From: Levilactobacillus tangyuanensis
GTDB lineage: Bacteria > Bacillota > Bacilli > Lactobacillales > Lactobacillaceae
NCBI RefSeq assembly: GCF_003946545.1
Contig: NZ_RHOA01000014.1
Span: 1-47,651, forward strand
Reading direction: 5' to 3'
Length of the DNA: 47,651 nt
In this document: positions 13,129-21,220 of the stretch, one piece after another
How positions within the stretch are numbered: position 1 is the first letter of the stretch
How the letters are laid out: each line of letters starts with the position of its first letter
Notes under the pieces: model-generated
Told to the model about the DNA's origin: nothing
Seen by the model: the letters and a program-made list of their open reading frames with translations, nothing else
Databases searched by the model: none
Program-made: the position numbers and the translations under genes

Positions 13129-13986
13129 ATGAATGTAGGATTTTTTAATAAAGAACTGTTGAAATCAGTATCTGCAAGTGCCGGTTGGCTTTTCGGGGTT
13201 ATTGGTGCATTATTGTCATTTGTTGATTTCAAGGAACAGACGAAAAAGGATGTACTAATTGGTTTTGTATTGCTCACGCTTGTATTTTATATTGTTAAAT
13301 TAATTTGGGCAAACTTGATAAGAAGCGCTGGTTTTAAGGTTGGGGATTCGAATATATCGGTGAAACACGGAGATATATTTAGCAGTAAATATTATGACAA
13401 CGGTAAGTTTATTAAAGTGTTTGCTTTCAACGAGTATTTTGATACAAAAGTTGATGATGAGATAATATCGCATGGCTCTCTTAACGGACAATTTATTGAT
13501 AAAAAAGTAAATAACATCTCAAAATTAGATGTTTCTATTGATGAAGATGGGAGACTAGAACATAGACACAAATTGGATATCAATAGAGATAGGCCAAGAG
13601 GTAAAAAAACAAGATACGAACTTGGATCAATTCATAAATTTTCAGAAGATGTTTTCTTGACAGCCTTAACTCATTTTGATGACAAAAACCGAGCGTACTT
13701 GTCTATTCAAGATTATGTGAAATTTCTAATTAACTTTTGGGATGAAATTGATGAAATGTATGCTGGAAGAACTGTAGTCATAACTCTATTCGGATCGGGT
13801 ATAACCAGGCTAGACCATGATAGGTATAGTGCGACAGAGATATTGGATACAATACTCTGGACTTTCAAGCTCCGAAGAATTAAATTTAAGAGGCCTACTA
13901 AGTTAATTATCCTTCTAGACAAAAATACAAATCGGGAAATCGACTATTTCCTGTTAAGGAGTAAATTTTATGGCTTACAGAAATAA
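13129..13986 (+). CDS. Membrane-anchored macro-domain effector, type II Thoeris ThsA-like
   Basis: 285 aa. Two N-terminal membrane helices (about 17-33 and 41-63) are followed by a macro-like domain (about 70-270), with VKHGDIF at 78-84, NEYFDT at 101-106 and the phosphate-loop-like LFGSGIT at 220-226. The order 2TM-macro directly before a TIR gene is that of type II Thoeris, in which the TIR enzyme makes a histidine-ADP-ribose signal bound by the macro domain, and the membrane effector then kills or stops the infected cell. ATG follows GGGGAG. It overlaps the TIR gene by 17 bases. The segment is much more AT-rich than its neighbours, a sign of recent transfer. Confidence 0.8.
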   Translation: MNVGFFNKELLKSVSASAGWLFGVIGALLSFVDFKEQTKKDVLIGFVLLTLVFYIVKLIWANLIRSAGFKVGDSNISVKHGDIFSSKYYDNGKFIKVFAFNEYFDTKVDDEIISHGSLNGQFIDKKVNNISKLDVSIDEDGRLEHRHKLDINRDRPRGKKTRYELGSIHKFSEDVFLTALTHFDDKNRAYLSIQDYVKFLINFWDEIDEMYAGRTVVITLFGSGITRLDHDRYSATEILDTILWTFKLRRIKFKRPTKLIILLDKNTNREIDYFLLRSKFYGLQK

Positions 13987-14464
13987 GGTATATGTTGCAT
14001 TTGATGGTGACAACGATATGCGGTACTATGATTTGATGCGAGGGTGGAACGTCAAAGATGATTTTGACTTTAATGATGCACACGACTTACACAGTGCAAG
14101 GGATTCAAGTACCGAAGAATCAATTAAAAAAAGTTTAATGGACAGATTTAATAATTCTAAGTTGTTCATTCTTTTGATTGGCGAACACACAAGATACTTA
14201 ACAAAGTTTGTTAAATGGGAAATTGAAGTGGCGATTCGATTGAATTTACCAATTATCGCCGTCAATTTGAACGACAAACGACAAGGTGATGATTTAATGC
14301 CTGCAGTTTTGCGAGACGAATTACATATAACTGTTCCCTATAAAGAAAAAATTATTAAGTACGCAATGGATAATTGGCCAGATAGTGATAAAAGACATAG
14401 AGGCAATGGGGAAACCGGTGAATATGTTTATAAAGATAAAGTGTATGAAGACTTGGGTTTATAG
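13970..14464 (+). CDS. thsB: TIR-domain protein, Thoeris ThsB-like
   Basis: 164 aa, a single ThsB-type TIR-like domain: KVYVAFDGDNDMRYYDLMRGW at the start, DFDFNDAHDL at 31-40, SIKKSLMDRFNNSKLFILLIGE at 51-72 and VKWEIEVAI at 81-89, where W83-E84 holds the expected catalytic Glu of NAD-consuming TIR enzymes. It should sense infection and make the nucleotide signal for the membrane macro-domain partner. Start overlaps the partner gene; a terminator follows at once, so the pair is a closed unit. All motif residues are present. Confidence 0.85.
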   Translation: MAYRNKVYVAFDGDNDMRYYDLMRGWNVKDDFDFNDAHDLHSARDSSTEESIKKSLMDRFNNSKLFILLIGEHTRYLTKFVKWEIEVAIRLNLPIIAVNLNDKRQGDDLMPAVLRDELHITVPYKEKIIKYAMDNWPDSDKRHRGNGETGEYVYKDKVYEDLGL

Positions 14465-14472
14465 AAATAATT

Positions 14473-14497
14473 AACGTCCTACGGGGCGTTTTTATTT
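14473..14497 (+). terminator. Terminator behind the Thoeris-like pair
   Basis: ACGTCC (14474-14479) pairs with GGGCGT (14484-14489, one G-U pair) around a short loop, followed by TTTTTATTTT. It closes the two-gene unit. Confidence 0.75.
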
Positions 14498-14522
14498 TGC
14501 CCAAAAATAGGAGGTGGCCGGC

Positions 14523-14678
14523 ATGGCCAGAATGATCAAAACAAAATTTGGCCTAGTCAGCCGCACAGAAGCGCGTTGTTTGGGCGAGTTAGAGCGACAG
14601 CTTAAAGATGGACGGTGGCAACGTAAAAAGCCGCAGCGACCACATAAGCCGCGTATTACAGTGTGGAAAAAAAGGTAA
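14523..14678 (+). CDS. Small basic protein (51 aa)
   Basis: ATG at 14523 follows AGGAGGTGGCC. Very basic (about one third Arg/Lys; GRWQRKKPQRPHKPRITVWKK), with no recognised domain. Nucleic-acid binding is possible from charge alone. It stands alone between two terminators. Confidence 0.6.
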   Translation: MARMIKTKFGLVSRTEARCLGELERQLKDGRWQRKKPQRPHKPRITVWKKR

Positions 14679-14685
14679 CAAGCGT

Positions 14686-14720
14686 GAAAAAATAAAAGAA
14701 GACCAGATTTTGGTCTTCTT
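14686..14720 (-). terminator. Terminator of csbD (possibly bidirectional)
   Basis: Perfect 10-bp stem AAGAAGACCA (14696-14705) / TGGTCTTCTT (14711-14720). On the minus strand it is followed by a T-rich tract, ending csbD; on the plus strand TTAAAAA follows, so rightward activity would be weak. Confidence 0.8.
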
Positions 14721-14732
14721 AAAAATGATAAT

Positions 14733-14948
14733 TTATTTATCGTCTTTATCTAACTTTTCCTTTACGTCATCAACCGTATCTTTAACAGCATCTTTGGCAT
14801 CTGACAGTTTATCTTTAGCCTTACCTAGAATACCTTGACCCTTACCTTCAGCTTCACGGGCCTTGTCGTTCGTAACCTTGCCTTCAACTTCTTTAGCTTT
14901 TCCAATTACCTTATCTTTGGTGCTATCAATCTTGTCATCTAGACTCAT
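14733..14948 (-). CDS. csbD: CsbD-family stress-response protein
   Basis: 71-aa highly charged, helical CsbD protein (SLDDKIDSTKDKVIGKAKEVEG, then KAREAEGKGQGILGKAKDKL). CsbD proteins are abundant general-stress proteins of unknown mechanism. The start chosen (ATG at 14948) has GGAGGTT 7 bases upstream; an ATG at 14963 has no ribosome site. It is the only minus-strand gene of the late region, with its own promoter and terminator, so it should be expressed in the lysogen and acts as a moron. Confidence 0.88.
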   Translation of the reverse strand: MSLDDKIDSTKDKVIGKAKEVEGKVTNDKAREAEGKGQGILGKAKDKLSDAKDAVKDTVDDVKEKLDKDDK

Positions 14949-14983
14949 AATATAACCTCCCATAATGTATTTGTTACAACAGT

Positions 14984-15012
14984 ATTATTCCACATTTTAA
15001 TTTGCTTGTCTA
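14984..15012 (-). promoter_or_regulatory. csbD promoter
   Basis: On the minus strand TAGACA (15012-15007), a 17-base spacer and AATAAT (14989-14984) form a fair sigma-A promoter about 35 bases before the csbD start. Confidence 0.55.
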
Positions 15013-15080
15013 ATAAGGAGATCCTGCAAGAGATAGTGTAAATGACACTTATAAATTTAAATTTTCAGATTTTGAATCAA

Positions 15081-15109
15081 GCATCACTCGCAAAAGAGTG
15101 GTGCTTTTT
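15081..15109 (+). terminator. Terminator before the packaging genes
   Basis: GCATCACTC (15081-15089) pairs with GAGTGGTGC (15096-15104) in a 9-bp stem followed by TTTTTC. It would stop or reduce transcription coming from the accessory region, unless late transcription is antiterminated. Confidence 0.75.
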
Positions 15110-15142
15110 CTGTAGACGAAGCAACCGAAAGGAAGATAAATT

Positions 15143-15442
15143 GTGAAGGCAACGGTGGTGAAAAATAAGTATCAGGTACAGCAATTCAATGATAATCGCC
15201 AGCAGCTTTTGGATCACACAAGAGAAATGCTTAATGACATTAGCATGTTCCATTCTCCAGGTGAGGAAGTGTGTGTTGAGATTAGTCCGAGCGATAAATG
15301 GTATCGTACAGCCATGGACTTAATTGAGGGAAGATATGGCTTGCGAGAAGTATATTTTGACTTTCAGAAAGAATTTGAAGTATTCCAACAAAAGATGCCT
15401 GACTCACAGGATCTAGATAGCGTGATGTTCACGGTTATCTAG
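15143..15442 (+). CDS. Hypothetical protein before terminase (99 aa)
   Basis: Starts from GTG with GAAAGGAAG upstream. Acidic alpha/beta protein with no known family. It leads the packaging operon, where HNH or regulatory genes often sit, but no such motif is seen. Confidence 0.65.
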   Translation: MKATVVKNKYQVQQFNDNRQQLLDHTREMLNDISMFHSPGEEVCVEISPSDKWYRTAMDLIEGRYGLREVYFDFQKEFEVFQQKMPDSQDLDSVMFTVI

Positions 15443-15475
15443 GTAAGTTGTCGCTGATAATTAAGGAGGATTCAT

Positions 15476-15736
15476 ATGACAAGTAAGGATAAATTCATTG
15501 CTCAGCTTGACGATAAGATTAGTCAGATTAGTAATGAGGACGCGGTACGCGCCGAGACGCTGAAGCGTGAAATTTCGGATGGCACGATGGATCAAACGGT
15601 TACAAACGCGATTGCAATTGTGACGAATACCTATACGCAAGGATTGAGTGCTGGCCTTAGCGATGACCAAGCCTTCTTTATCGCTTGCAAGACTGCAGGA
15701 GTTGAGCTGAACCCACCGTATAGTACCCTCCAGTAG
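15476..15736 (+). CDS. Hypothetical protein before terminase (86 aa)
   Basis: ATG follows AAGGAGG. Helical, acidic protein (ETLKREISDGTMDQTVTNAI). No recognised domain. It lies 16 bases before the terminase small subunit start. Confidence 0.65.
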   Translation: MTSKDKFIAQLDDKISQISNEDAVRAETLKREISDGTMDQTVTNAIAIVTNTYTQGLSAGLSDDQAFFIACKTAGVELNPPYSTLQ

Positions 15737-15752
15737 TTGGATGTGATGATTA

Positions 15753-16568
15753 ATGGACTGGACAACAATACGAAAGGATTATGAGGCCTCAGATTCCACG
15801 CCAAAAGAACTAGCTGCTAAGTATGGCGTGAAGGTTGCTACGCTCTGAAGCCGCAAGAGCCGAGAGCATTGGCATCGTTCTGGTGACGCACCACCTAAGA
15901 ATGGAAAACGCAATGGTGTTGCAACGAAACAAAAAAACGTTGCAACACATCGCAACGTTGCAACGGCATTGCACGTCATCGATATTAGTAACTTAACTGA
16001 GAAGCAAAAACTTTTCTGTGCCTACTACCTACAGCGTTACAACGCAACTTGGGCTTATCAGAAGGCGTATGGGACTAGGCATGACGTTGCTAAGACCAAC
16101 GGGAGCCGTCTGCTTACTAATGCTAACGTGAAGGAACTTATCGAGCAGTTAAAACGACAGCAGCAAGCCGATATTTATTTAACTGCCGATGACATTCTAA
16201 AAGAGTACGCCAAACAGGCATTTGCTTCACTTGGGGATGTTATGGATTATCGAGTCCATGAAGAGATGGCGACTGACAGTGAGGGGATGCCGCGGCTTGA
16301 TACGGACGACAATCCAATTACCCGTCACGTTACGGATATCTTTTTGAAGCCGAGTGATGAGATTGATTGGTCCGTGATTCAGGATATTCATACTGGCAAA
16401 GATGGCCTAGTAGTTAAACTTCATGACAATCAAAAGGCTATGCGTGAGCTGCTAGACCGGCTGCCTGAACCAATTGACACGGATATTGAGAATGATAGCT
16501 TCCTAGGTGCTATTGGTAAGGCTATCAAGCACAAAAAACATGAGGATGGCGGAGATGGTGAGAATTAA
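15753..16568 (+). CDS. terS: Terminase small subunit, interrupted by TGA at codon 32
   Basis: The reading frame from ATG 15753 encodes a TerS N-terminal HTH (MDWTTIRKDYEASDSTPKEL, KYGVKVATL), then TGA at 15846-15848, then continues in the same frame as SRKSREHWHRSGDAP through a basic linker into the conserved terminase_2 part (LTEKQKLFCAYYLQRYNATWAYQKAYG) to the stop at 16568. Family members have Arg where the TGA lies (pattern L-R-S-R-K), so a CGA-to-TGA change is likely. A TTG at 15969 could start the 199-aa remainder but has no ribosome site and would lack the DNA-binding domain. TerS recognises phage DNA and stimulates TerL, so this is either an inactivating mutation or a recoded stop. 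Confidence 0.8.
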
Positions 16569-16580
16569 GGGAGTGAGCGT

Positions 16581-17915
16581 ATTAAGAAAGCACAGTTTGA
16601 TTACGCACCATTCTCTGATAAACAGCTTGACGTACTGAGCTGGTGGATTGACCCGAAAGCTTTTGAGGCTGATGATTTTGACGCCGCAATTAAGGAACAC
16701 CCTGAGTGGTTAAACCGGCGTGACAAGGAAGCAATTATTTGTGATGGGTCGGTCCGTGCTGGTAAGACGATGATTATGTCAATGTCGTATGTCCTGTGGG
16801 CCATGACAAACTACCAGAGCCAGCAATTTGGCATTGCCGGTAAAACTATCGGGTCATTGCGTCGGAACGTCATACGGCCGCTTAAACGCATGCTAGAGGC
16901 TCGGCATTACACGGTAAAGGACTCACGGTCAGAGAATATTCTGACTATCACTTATGGCGCGACCACTAACACCTTTTTCCTGTTTGGTGGTAAGGACGAA
17001 GGAAGCCAAGACCTAGTCCAAGGGATCACGGTCGCTGCCTTCTTTTTCGATGAAGTGGCATTAATGCCACAATCATTTGTTAATCAGGCCACAGCGCGTG
17101 CTTCTGTAGACGGCGCCAAGTTCTGGTTCAACTGTAACCCGGCCGGTCCCTATCATTGGTTCAAGCTGGAATGGCTAGATAAATTAAAGGAACATAAAGC
17201 CGTGCATATTCACTTCACGATGCAGGATAATCCGTCATTGTCGCAAGACACCATTGACCGGTACGAGCGTATGTACACCGGTGTCTTCTATCAGCGCTTC
17301 ATTCAAGGACTATGGGTACTCAGCGACGGGATTGTTTATGACAATTTCGATAAACAAAGGATGGTTACCGAGTCGCCTGACCCTAAATCCATAACTAAAT
17401 ATGTGGTGTCGTCAGACTACGGCGCGTTGAACCCTACGGTATTTCTGCTGTGGGGTTTTTCTAATGGCGTTTGGTACTGCCTCAATGAGTATTACTACAA
17501 CGCCCGTGAGGCTTCGAATAGCCGTCAGAAGAGTGATGACCAGTATGCCGATGACCTCGAGCGGTTTCTTGGGCCAATTAGAGCACCAGTCATTCTTGAC
17601 CCATCGGCTGTTCACTTTGCCATCAAGCTCAAGCAGCGTGGATTCACGGTAGTTCCAGCTAATAACGATGTATTAGATGGAATCAGAATCACTCAGTCGG
17701 CTATGAGCAATGGATTGATTAAATTTGTCCCAGGGTTAACGAACTTATTCAAGGAGCTCGCTAGCTATGTTTGGGATGATAAGGCTGCGGAGCACGGCGA
17801 AGATAAAGTTGTTAAGGAACACGACCATGCGTGTGATGCCATGAGGTATTTCTGCATGAAGGTGTTAGCACCAACGACTGAAGAAAGTGGGCTCCAAGCC
17901 GTGGCCTATTACTAG
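16581..17915 (+). CDS. terL: Terminase large subunit (apparent ATT start)
   Basis: PBSX-type TerL, 444 aa from ATT 16581. Walker A GSVRAGKT lies near residues 57-64, Walker B-like AFFFDEVAL at about 155-163, and the C-terminal nuclease has SDYGALNP and HDHACDAMRYF. The first ordinary start in the frame (ATG 16770) would begin right after Walker A and cannot give an active ATPase. ATT 16581 lies 5 bases after GGGAGTGA and opens KKAQFDYAPFSDKQLDVLSWW, a normal TerL N-terminus. A rare ATT start, coupled to terS, is the best reading; a mutated ATG is the alternative. It powers DNA packaging and cuts the concatemer. Confidence 0.88.
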   Translation: MKKAQFDYAPFSDKQLDVLSWWIDPKAFEADDFDAAIKEHPEWLNRRDKEAIICDGSVRAGKTMIMSMSYVLWAMTNYQSQQFGIAGKTIGSLRRNVIRPLKRMLEARHYTVKDSRSENILTITYGATTNTFFLFGGKDEGSQDLVQGITVAAFFFDEVALMPQSFVNQATARASVDGAKFWFNCNPAGPYHWFKLEWLDKLKEHKAVHIHFTMQDNPSLSQDTIDRYERMYTGVFYQRFIQGLWVLSDGIVYDNFDKQRMVTESPDPKSITKYVVSSDYGALNPTVFLLWGFSNGVWYCLNEYYYNAREASNSRQKSDDQYADDLERFLGPIRAPVILDPSAVHFAIKLKQRGFTVVPANNDVLDGIRITQSAMSNGLIKFVPGLTNLFKELASYVWDDKAAEHGEDKVVKEHDHACDAMRYFCMKVLAPTTEESGLQAVAYY

Positions 17916-17926
17916 GAGGAATTCAT

Positions 17927-19549
17927 TTGAATATGCAAAATTATTTCGCTGTCAATAACCAGGACTTTCTCTTGAGTGGTATGCCGTTGCGTAAGTCCGA
18001 CCAAGCTGGTGACAGCGAAACAAAATTAAGCGAGAACGTCACTATCGATGATGATGACGTTTTTTTGTATCCACGAGGATTGGACATCAAGGAACACCTC
18101 GAGGATGTGTTCAGTATTGTTGCCTATCATGATAGTTTCATTGCCCCGAAGTACAAGATGAAGCGTGAATACTACAAAGGCCGCCATTATGACATCATCC
18201 ACAAGGATAAGAAGCCGCTCAACAAGCCGGACCATCGGCTAATCATTAACCTGCCAAAGAAGCTTGTTAATACTTTCAATGGTTACTTTAGCGGTGACCC
18301 GGTATCGATTAAGCACCAGTCAGATAGTACAGATGATGAGGCACTTAACGAAAGCATTCAGGATTGGTTGAATGACAATGACGCGGCGGACACATTTAGT
18401 GAATGGTCCAAGCAGGCGGACATTTTTGGCCGGGGCTATTTGTATGCATATCTCGATGATGGTGAGCTTAGATTCACTGTCTGCTCACCGCGTGACACGA
18501 TTGTTGTCTATGATGATAGTGTCATGCATCGGCCTGTATTTGGTATTCGGTACTCTACAACAACTGACGGACTAATTCCAACTTTAATAACAAGGGATGC
18601 CAATTTCGACTTAAAGAAAAAAGATGGCAAAATCGTTCTGACTAATGCGAGTGATGAAGATTCAACTGCAGTTAGTAAGAATGACATGCACCGTTTTCCA
18701 GAACTTCCACTGATTGAACTCGCTGAGGATGAAGAGCGTACGGGCATCTTCGATGATGTCATCAGTTTAATTGACGCCATTGATAGTGTGCAGTCATCTA
18801 AGGGAAATGATATTACCTCGTTTGCTGATGCTTATTTAGTTATCACTGGGCAAAAAATTTCCGAGGACCAGATTAAGGACATTCAGGATAATCGGTTGAT
18901 TAACCTGTGGCAACAAGGTAATAGTTTCGAGAATAATACCGGGTATGGTGAGCAATCAGCAGCGTTTCTAACACCTGCATCAAATGATGACACTCAAGAA
19001 AACTTTCTCAATCGTGCGATTGACATGGTTTACCAGATTTCACAGGTTGTTAATTTGAACGATTCCAGCATGGGAATGTCGGCTCAGTCAATTAGTGGTG
19101 TTGCATTGTTGCAGCGCTATCAGCCTATGCAGGCGAAGGCACGTACTAAGGCTCTCAAGATGGATAAAGCGCTCCGATTACTATTCACCATCTTGTTTGA
19201 CTTCTGGGGAAATCCTAAACTTCATGTTAGCGATTTAACTTTTGACCACAAGCAGAGTATTCCGCACAACCTTAGCGAAGAAGCTGATATTGTAACCAAG
19301 TTAAATGGTCAAGTCGACGATGCTACCAAGCTGAGTTTCTTCTCTGGTATCGATAATCCACAGAAGGCTGTAGAACGTTTGAAGGACCAGCAAGATGAGG
19401 AGACCAAACAAGCTCAATCACAAATGCAAAAATACCTTAATGACCAACAGAAGGGCGGTGTAGCTGATGGCGAATCCGTCGATGATAACGGTTCAGCAGG
19501 AGCGTCAAAGAATGGCGCAACTGATAAAAATGGACAGTCAGTCCGATAA
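17927..19549 (+). CDS. Portal protein (SPP1 gp6-like family)
   Basis: 540-aa portal. TTG start with AGGAGGA 6 bases upstream. The core (about 60-470) shows MKREYYKGRHYDI, INLPKKLVNTFNGYFSGDPV and DDSSMGMSAQSISGVALL, typical of the SPP1-type portal. It forms the dodecameric vertex ring through which DNA enters and leaves. The acidic, Gln-rich C-terminus (after about 490) overlaps the next gene by 83 bases. Confidence 0.93.
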   Translation: MNMQNYFAVNNQDFLLSGMPLRKSDQAGDSETKLSENVTIDDDDVFLYPRGLDIKEHLEDVFSIVAYHDSFIAPKYKMKREYYKGRHYDIIHKDKKPLNKPDHRLIINLPKKLVNTFNGYFSGDPVSIKHQSDSTDDEALNESIQDWLNDNDAADTFSEWSKQADIFGRGYLYAYLDDGELRFTVCSPRDTIVVYDDSVMHRPVFGIRYSTTTDGLIPTLITRDANFDLKKKDGKIVLTNASDEDSTAVSKNDMHRFPELPLIELAEDEERTGIFDDVISLIDAIDSVQSSKGNDITSFADAYLVITGQKISEDQIKDIQDNRLINLWQQGNSFENNTGYGEQSAAFLTPASNDDTQENFLNRAIDMVYQISQVVNLNDSSMGMSAQSISGVALLQRYQPMQAKARTKALKMDKALRLLFTILFDFWGNPKLHVSDLTFDHKQSIPHNLSEEADIVTKLNGQVDDATKLSFFSGIDNPQKAVERLKDQQDEETKQAQSQMQKYLNDQQKGGVADGESVDDNGSAGASKNGATDKNGQSVR

Positions 19550-20891
19550 GCAGAGCGAACAGTACTACGATGAGTTTCTTAGCTATATTCGTGACCACTT
19601 AACGGCATTTTATCAACATTATGCTGATGATAATGGATTGACGCTGGCTCAGACGATGACTCGCGTTTCTAAGTGGGACCTTGAGCAGTGGAAACAGGCA
19701 CTGGATTCGTTGGGGGATACCAGCGATTGGCCTGAGGAAGCTCAAAACAGGCTCAAAATTCAAACCTATGTAGCCAGTATTAATCGGCAGCAGTTGATTG
19801 GTTCCGTCCTAGCCTTGGGAATTATCGGCTTGACGGTCAAGAATCAGCGAACCATTGAAAAGCGTGTTGAATCTGACGGAGTCGACGAGGTAAGTCATCT
19901 TAAAAAGGCCCTAAAATTAGCGCCTAAGCAGGTAAAAAAGACAACCAGTGTAATTACACAAGTAAGTAGTCGAAAGCAGTGGAGCGCCAACCTGTGGGTC
20001 GATAGCGATAAGCTGGCTGGGGATGTGCAGTATCTGGTTAATCAAAACTTGAAACATGGGCTTTCACTTGATAATCTCCCTCGCTTGTTGGAGAAGCATG
20101 TTAATCCCAACCAGTTTAAACCAGGCCAATCTATTGCTGACAGAGTTGAGCAAATGAGCTATGAGACTAAGCGATTGGTTCGGACAGAGTCGGCAAGACT
20201 GAAGTATGAGACTGACCTGGCGACCTATCGTATGAAAGGTGTTAAGTGGGTTAAGTGGCTCACGGAGCCCGGGGCTTGCAGCAAGTGCCAAGGGATTGCC
20301 GCTGGTGGTCCTTACGCTATTGATGACGTTCCAGAAATTCCAGGTGATAGCCATCCTAATTGTCGGTGTAGCATTGTTCCTTATGTGAAGTCGATGGATA
20401 ATCAGCAAAAGACTGTTAAGCAGTACGGTTTGACTCAAGATGAGCAAGCGGGAGTATTACGTTGGGTTAGTGGAGATTCATATAAGCTCAATTCAGTACT
20501 TCGTGAAGGTAATGAACCAACTGGATTACTGAAGACAACTATGGATGAATTAGATTCAGCGTTGGCAAAGCTACCAAGGTATAACGGATACATTCAACGT
20601 TCAGTCGATCTAAGTGGTCAACAGCTGAATGACTTTCTTTGGAAGTTCAACAGTTCTTCGTATAGTTCAAAGCAGTACCTTTCTTTTACCAAAAATGCGG
20701 ATAAATATAATGGTACAGCCGCTGTTCAACTGTTTATTAAAGAATCAAAAGGTGGACATAATCTCGGTGCTTTTAACGAAGCTGAAGGTGAAGTATTATA
20801 TGAGCGTGGAGCAGAGTTTAGGGTACTTGACACTTTTGTTGACAAGGATAATAAGTTCATAATTGAACTAGGAGATGATGGGCATGAGTAA
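19467..20891 (+). CDS. Head morphogenesis protein (SPP1 gp7-like) fused to an ADP-ribosyltransferase domain
   Basis: 474 aa. The SPP1 gp7/Mu gpF domain occupies about 170-310, with the Cys/His cluster CSKCQGIAAGGPY...SHPNCRC. A separate C-terminal domain (about 320-474) has the R-S-E pattern of Arg-specific ADP-ribosyltransferases: Q-R-S in GYIQRSVDL, the S-F-T element YLSFTKN and an E-x-E-like EAEGEVLYERG with FRVL. Such fusions may inject the enzyme with the DNA to modify host proteins. Start ATG lies within the portal gene after GGGCGGTG. The catalytic spacing should be verified by modelling. Confidence 0.85.
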   Translation: MANPSMITVQQERQRMAQLIKMDSQSDKQSEQYYDEFLSYIRDHLTAFYQHYADDNGLTLAQTMTRVSKWDLEQWKQALDSLGDTSDWPEEAQNRLKIQTYVASINRQQLIGSVLALGIIGLTVKNQRTIEKRVESDGVDEVSHLKKALKLAPKQVKKTTSVITQVSSRKQWSANLWVDSDKLAGDVQYLVNQNLKHGLSLDNLPRLLEKHVNPNQFKPGQSIADRVEQMSYETKRLVRTESARLKYETDLATYRMKGVKWVKWLTEPGACSKCQGIAAGGPYAIDDVPEIPGDSHPNCRCSIVPYVKSMDNQQKTVKQYGLTQDEQAGVLRWVSGDSYKLNSVLREGNEPTGLLKTTMDELDSALAKLPRYNGYIQRSVDLSGQQLNDFLWKFNSSSYSSKQYLSFTKNADKYNGTAAVQLFIKESKGGHNLGAFNEAEGEVLYERGAEFRVLDTFVDKDNKFIIELGDDGHE

Positions 20892-21093
20892 AACTGATGA
20901 TGAGAAAGAAAATATCAAGAAGATGCTAGCTGGTGAGCCGTACACTCATGATGGCATTACGGAATATGGTGGTCTTCCGCCAATGTTTCCTGAATCTAAC
21001 ACCTCTTATTCTGGTGAACGACGTATGCCCGACAGTGAGTATCAAGCATTGATTGATAAGTTCATTGAAGGACAGAAAAAGAATAAGAAATAA
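20884..21093 (+). CDS. Small protein between head morphogenesis and scaffold genes (69 aa)
   Basis: ATGs exist at 20875, 20878 and 20884; AGGAG at 20870-20874 gives the best spacing to 20884. The product is charged, with a Pro-rich middle (YGGLPPMFPESNTSYSG). It directly follows, and overlaps by 8 bases, the ADP-ribosyltransferase fusion, so an immunity or partner role for that domain is conceivable but unsupported. Confidence 0.65.
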   Translation: MSKTDDEKENIKKMLAGEPYTHDGITEYGGLPPMFPESNTSYSGERRMPDSEYQALIDKFIEGQKKNKK

Positions 21094-21220
21094 TATTTTG
21101 GAGCCGATTTGTGAACCTACAATTATGGCTCTTTTTTCATGGCCTTTTTCCTGTTTGCGGCCTAAAAAACAACCGAGTATGGCCTCCCACGGCCTTAAAT
21201 GCGCGAAAGGAGTAAATGAC

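Noticed and set aside
21053-21220. N-terminal extension of the scaffold protein
   Set aside because: No ribosome site; the sequence covers a terminator-like stretch. ATG 21221 has a proper site and the conserved N-terminus.
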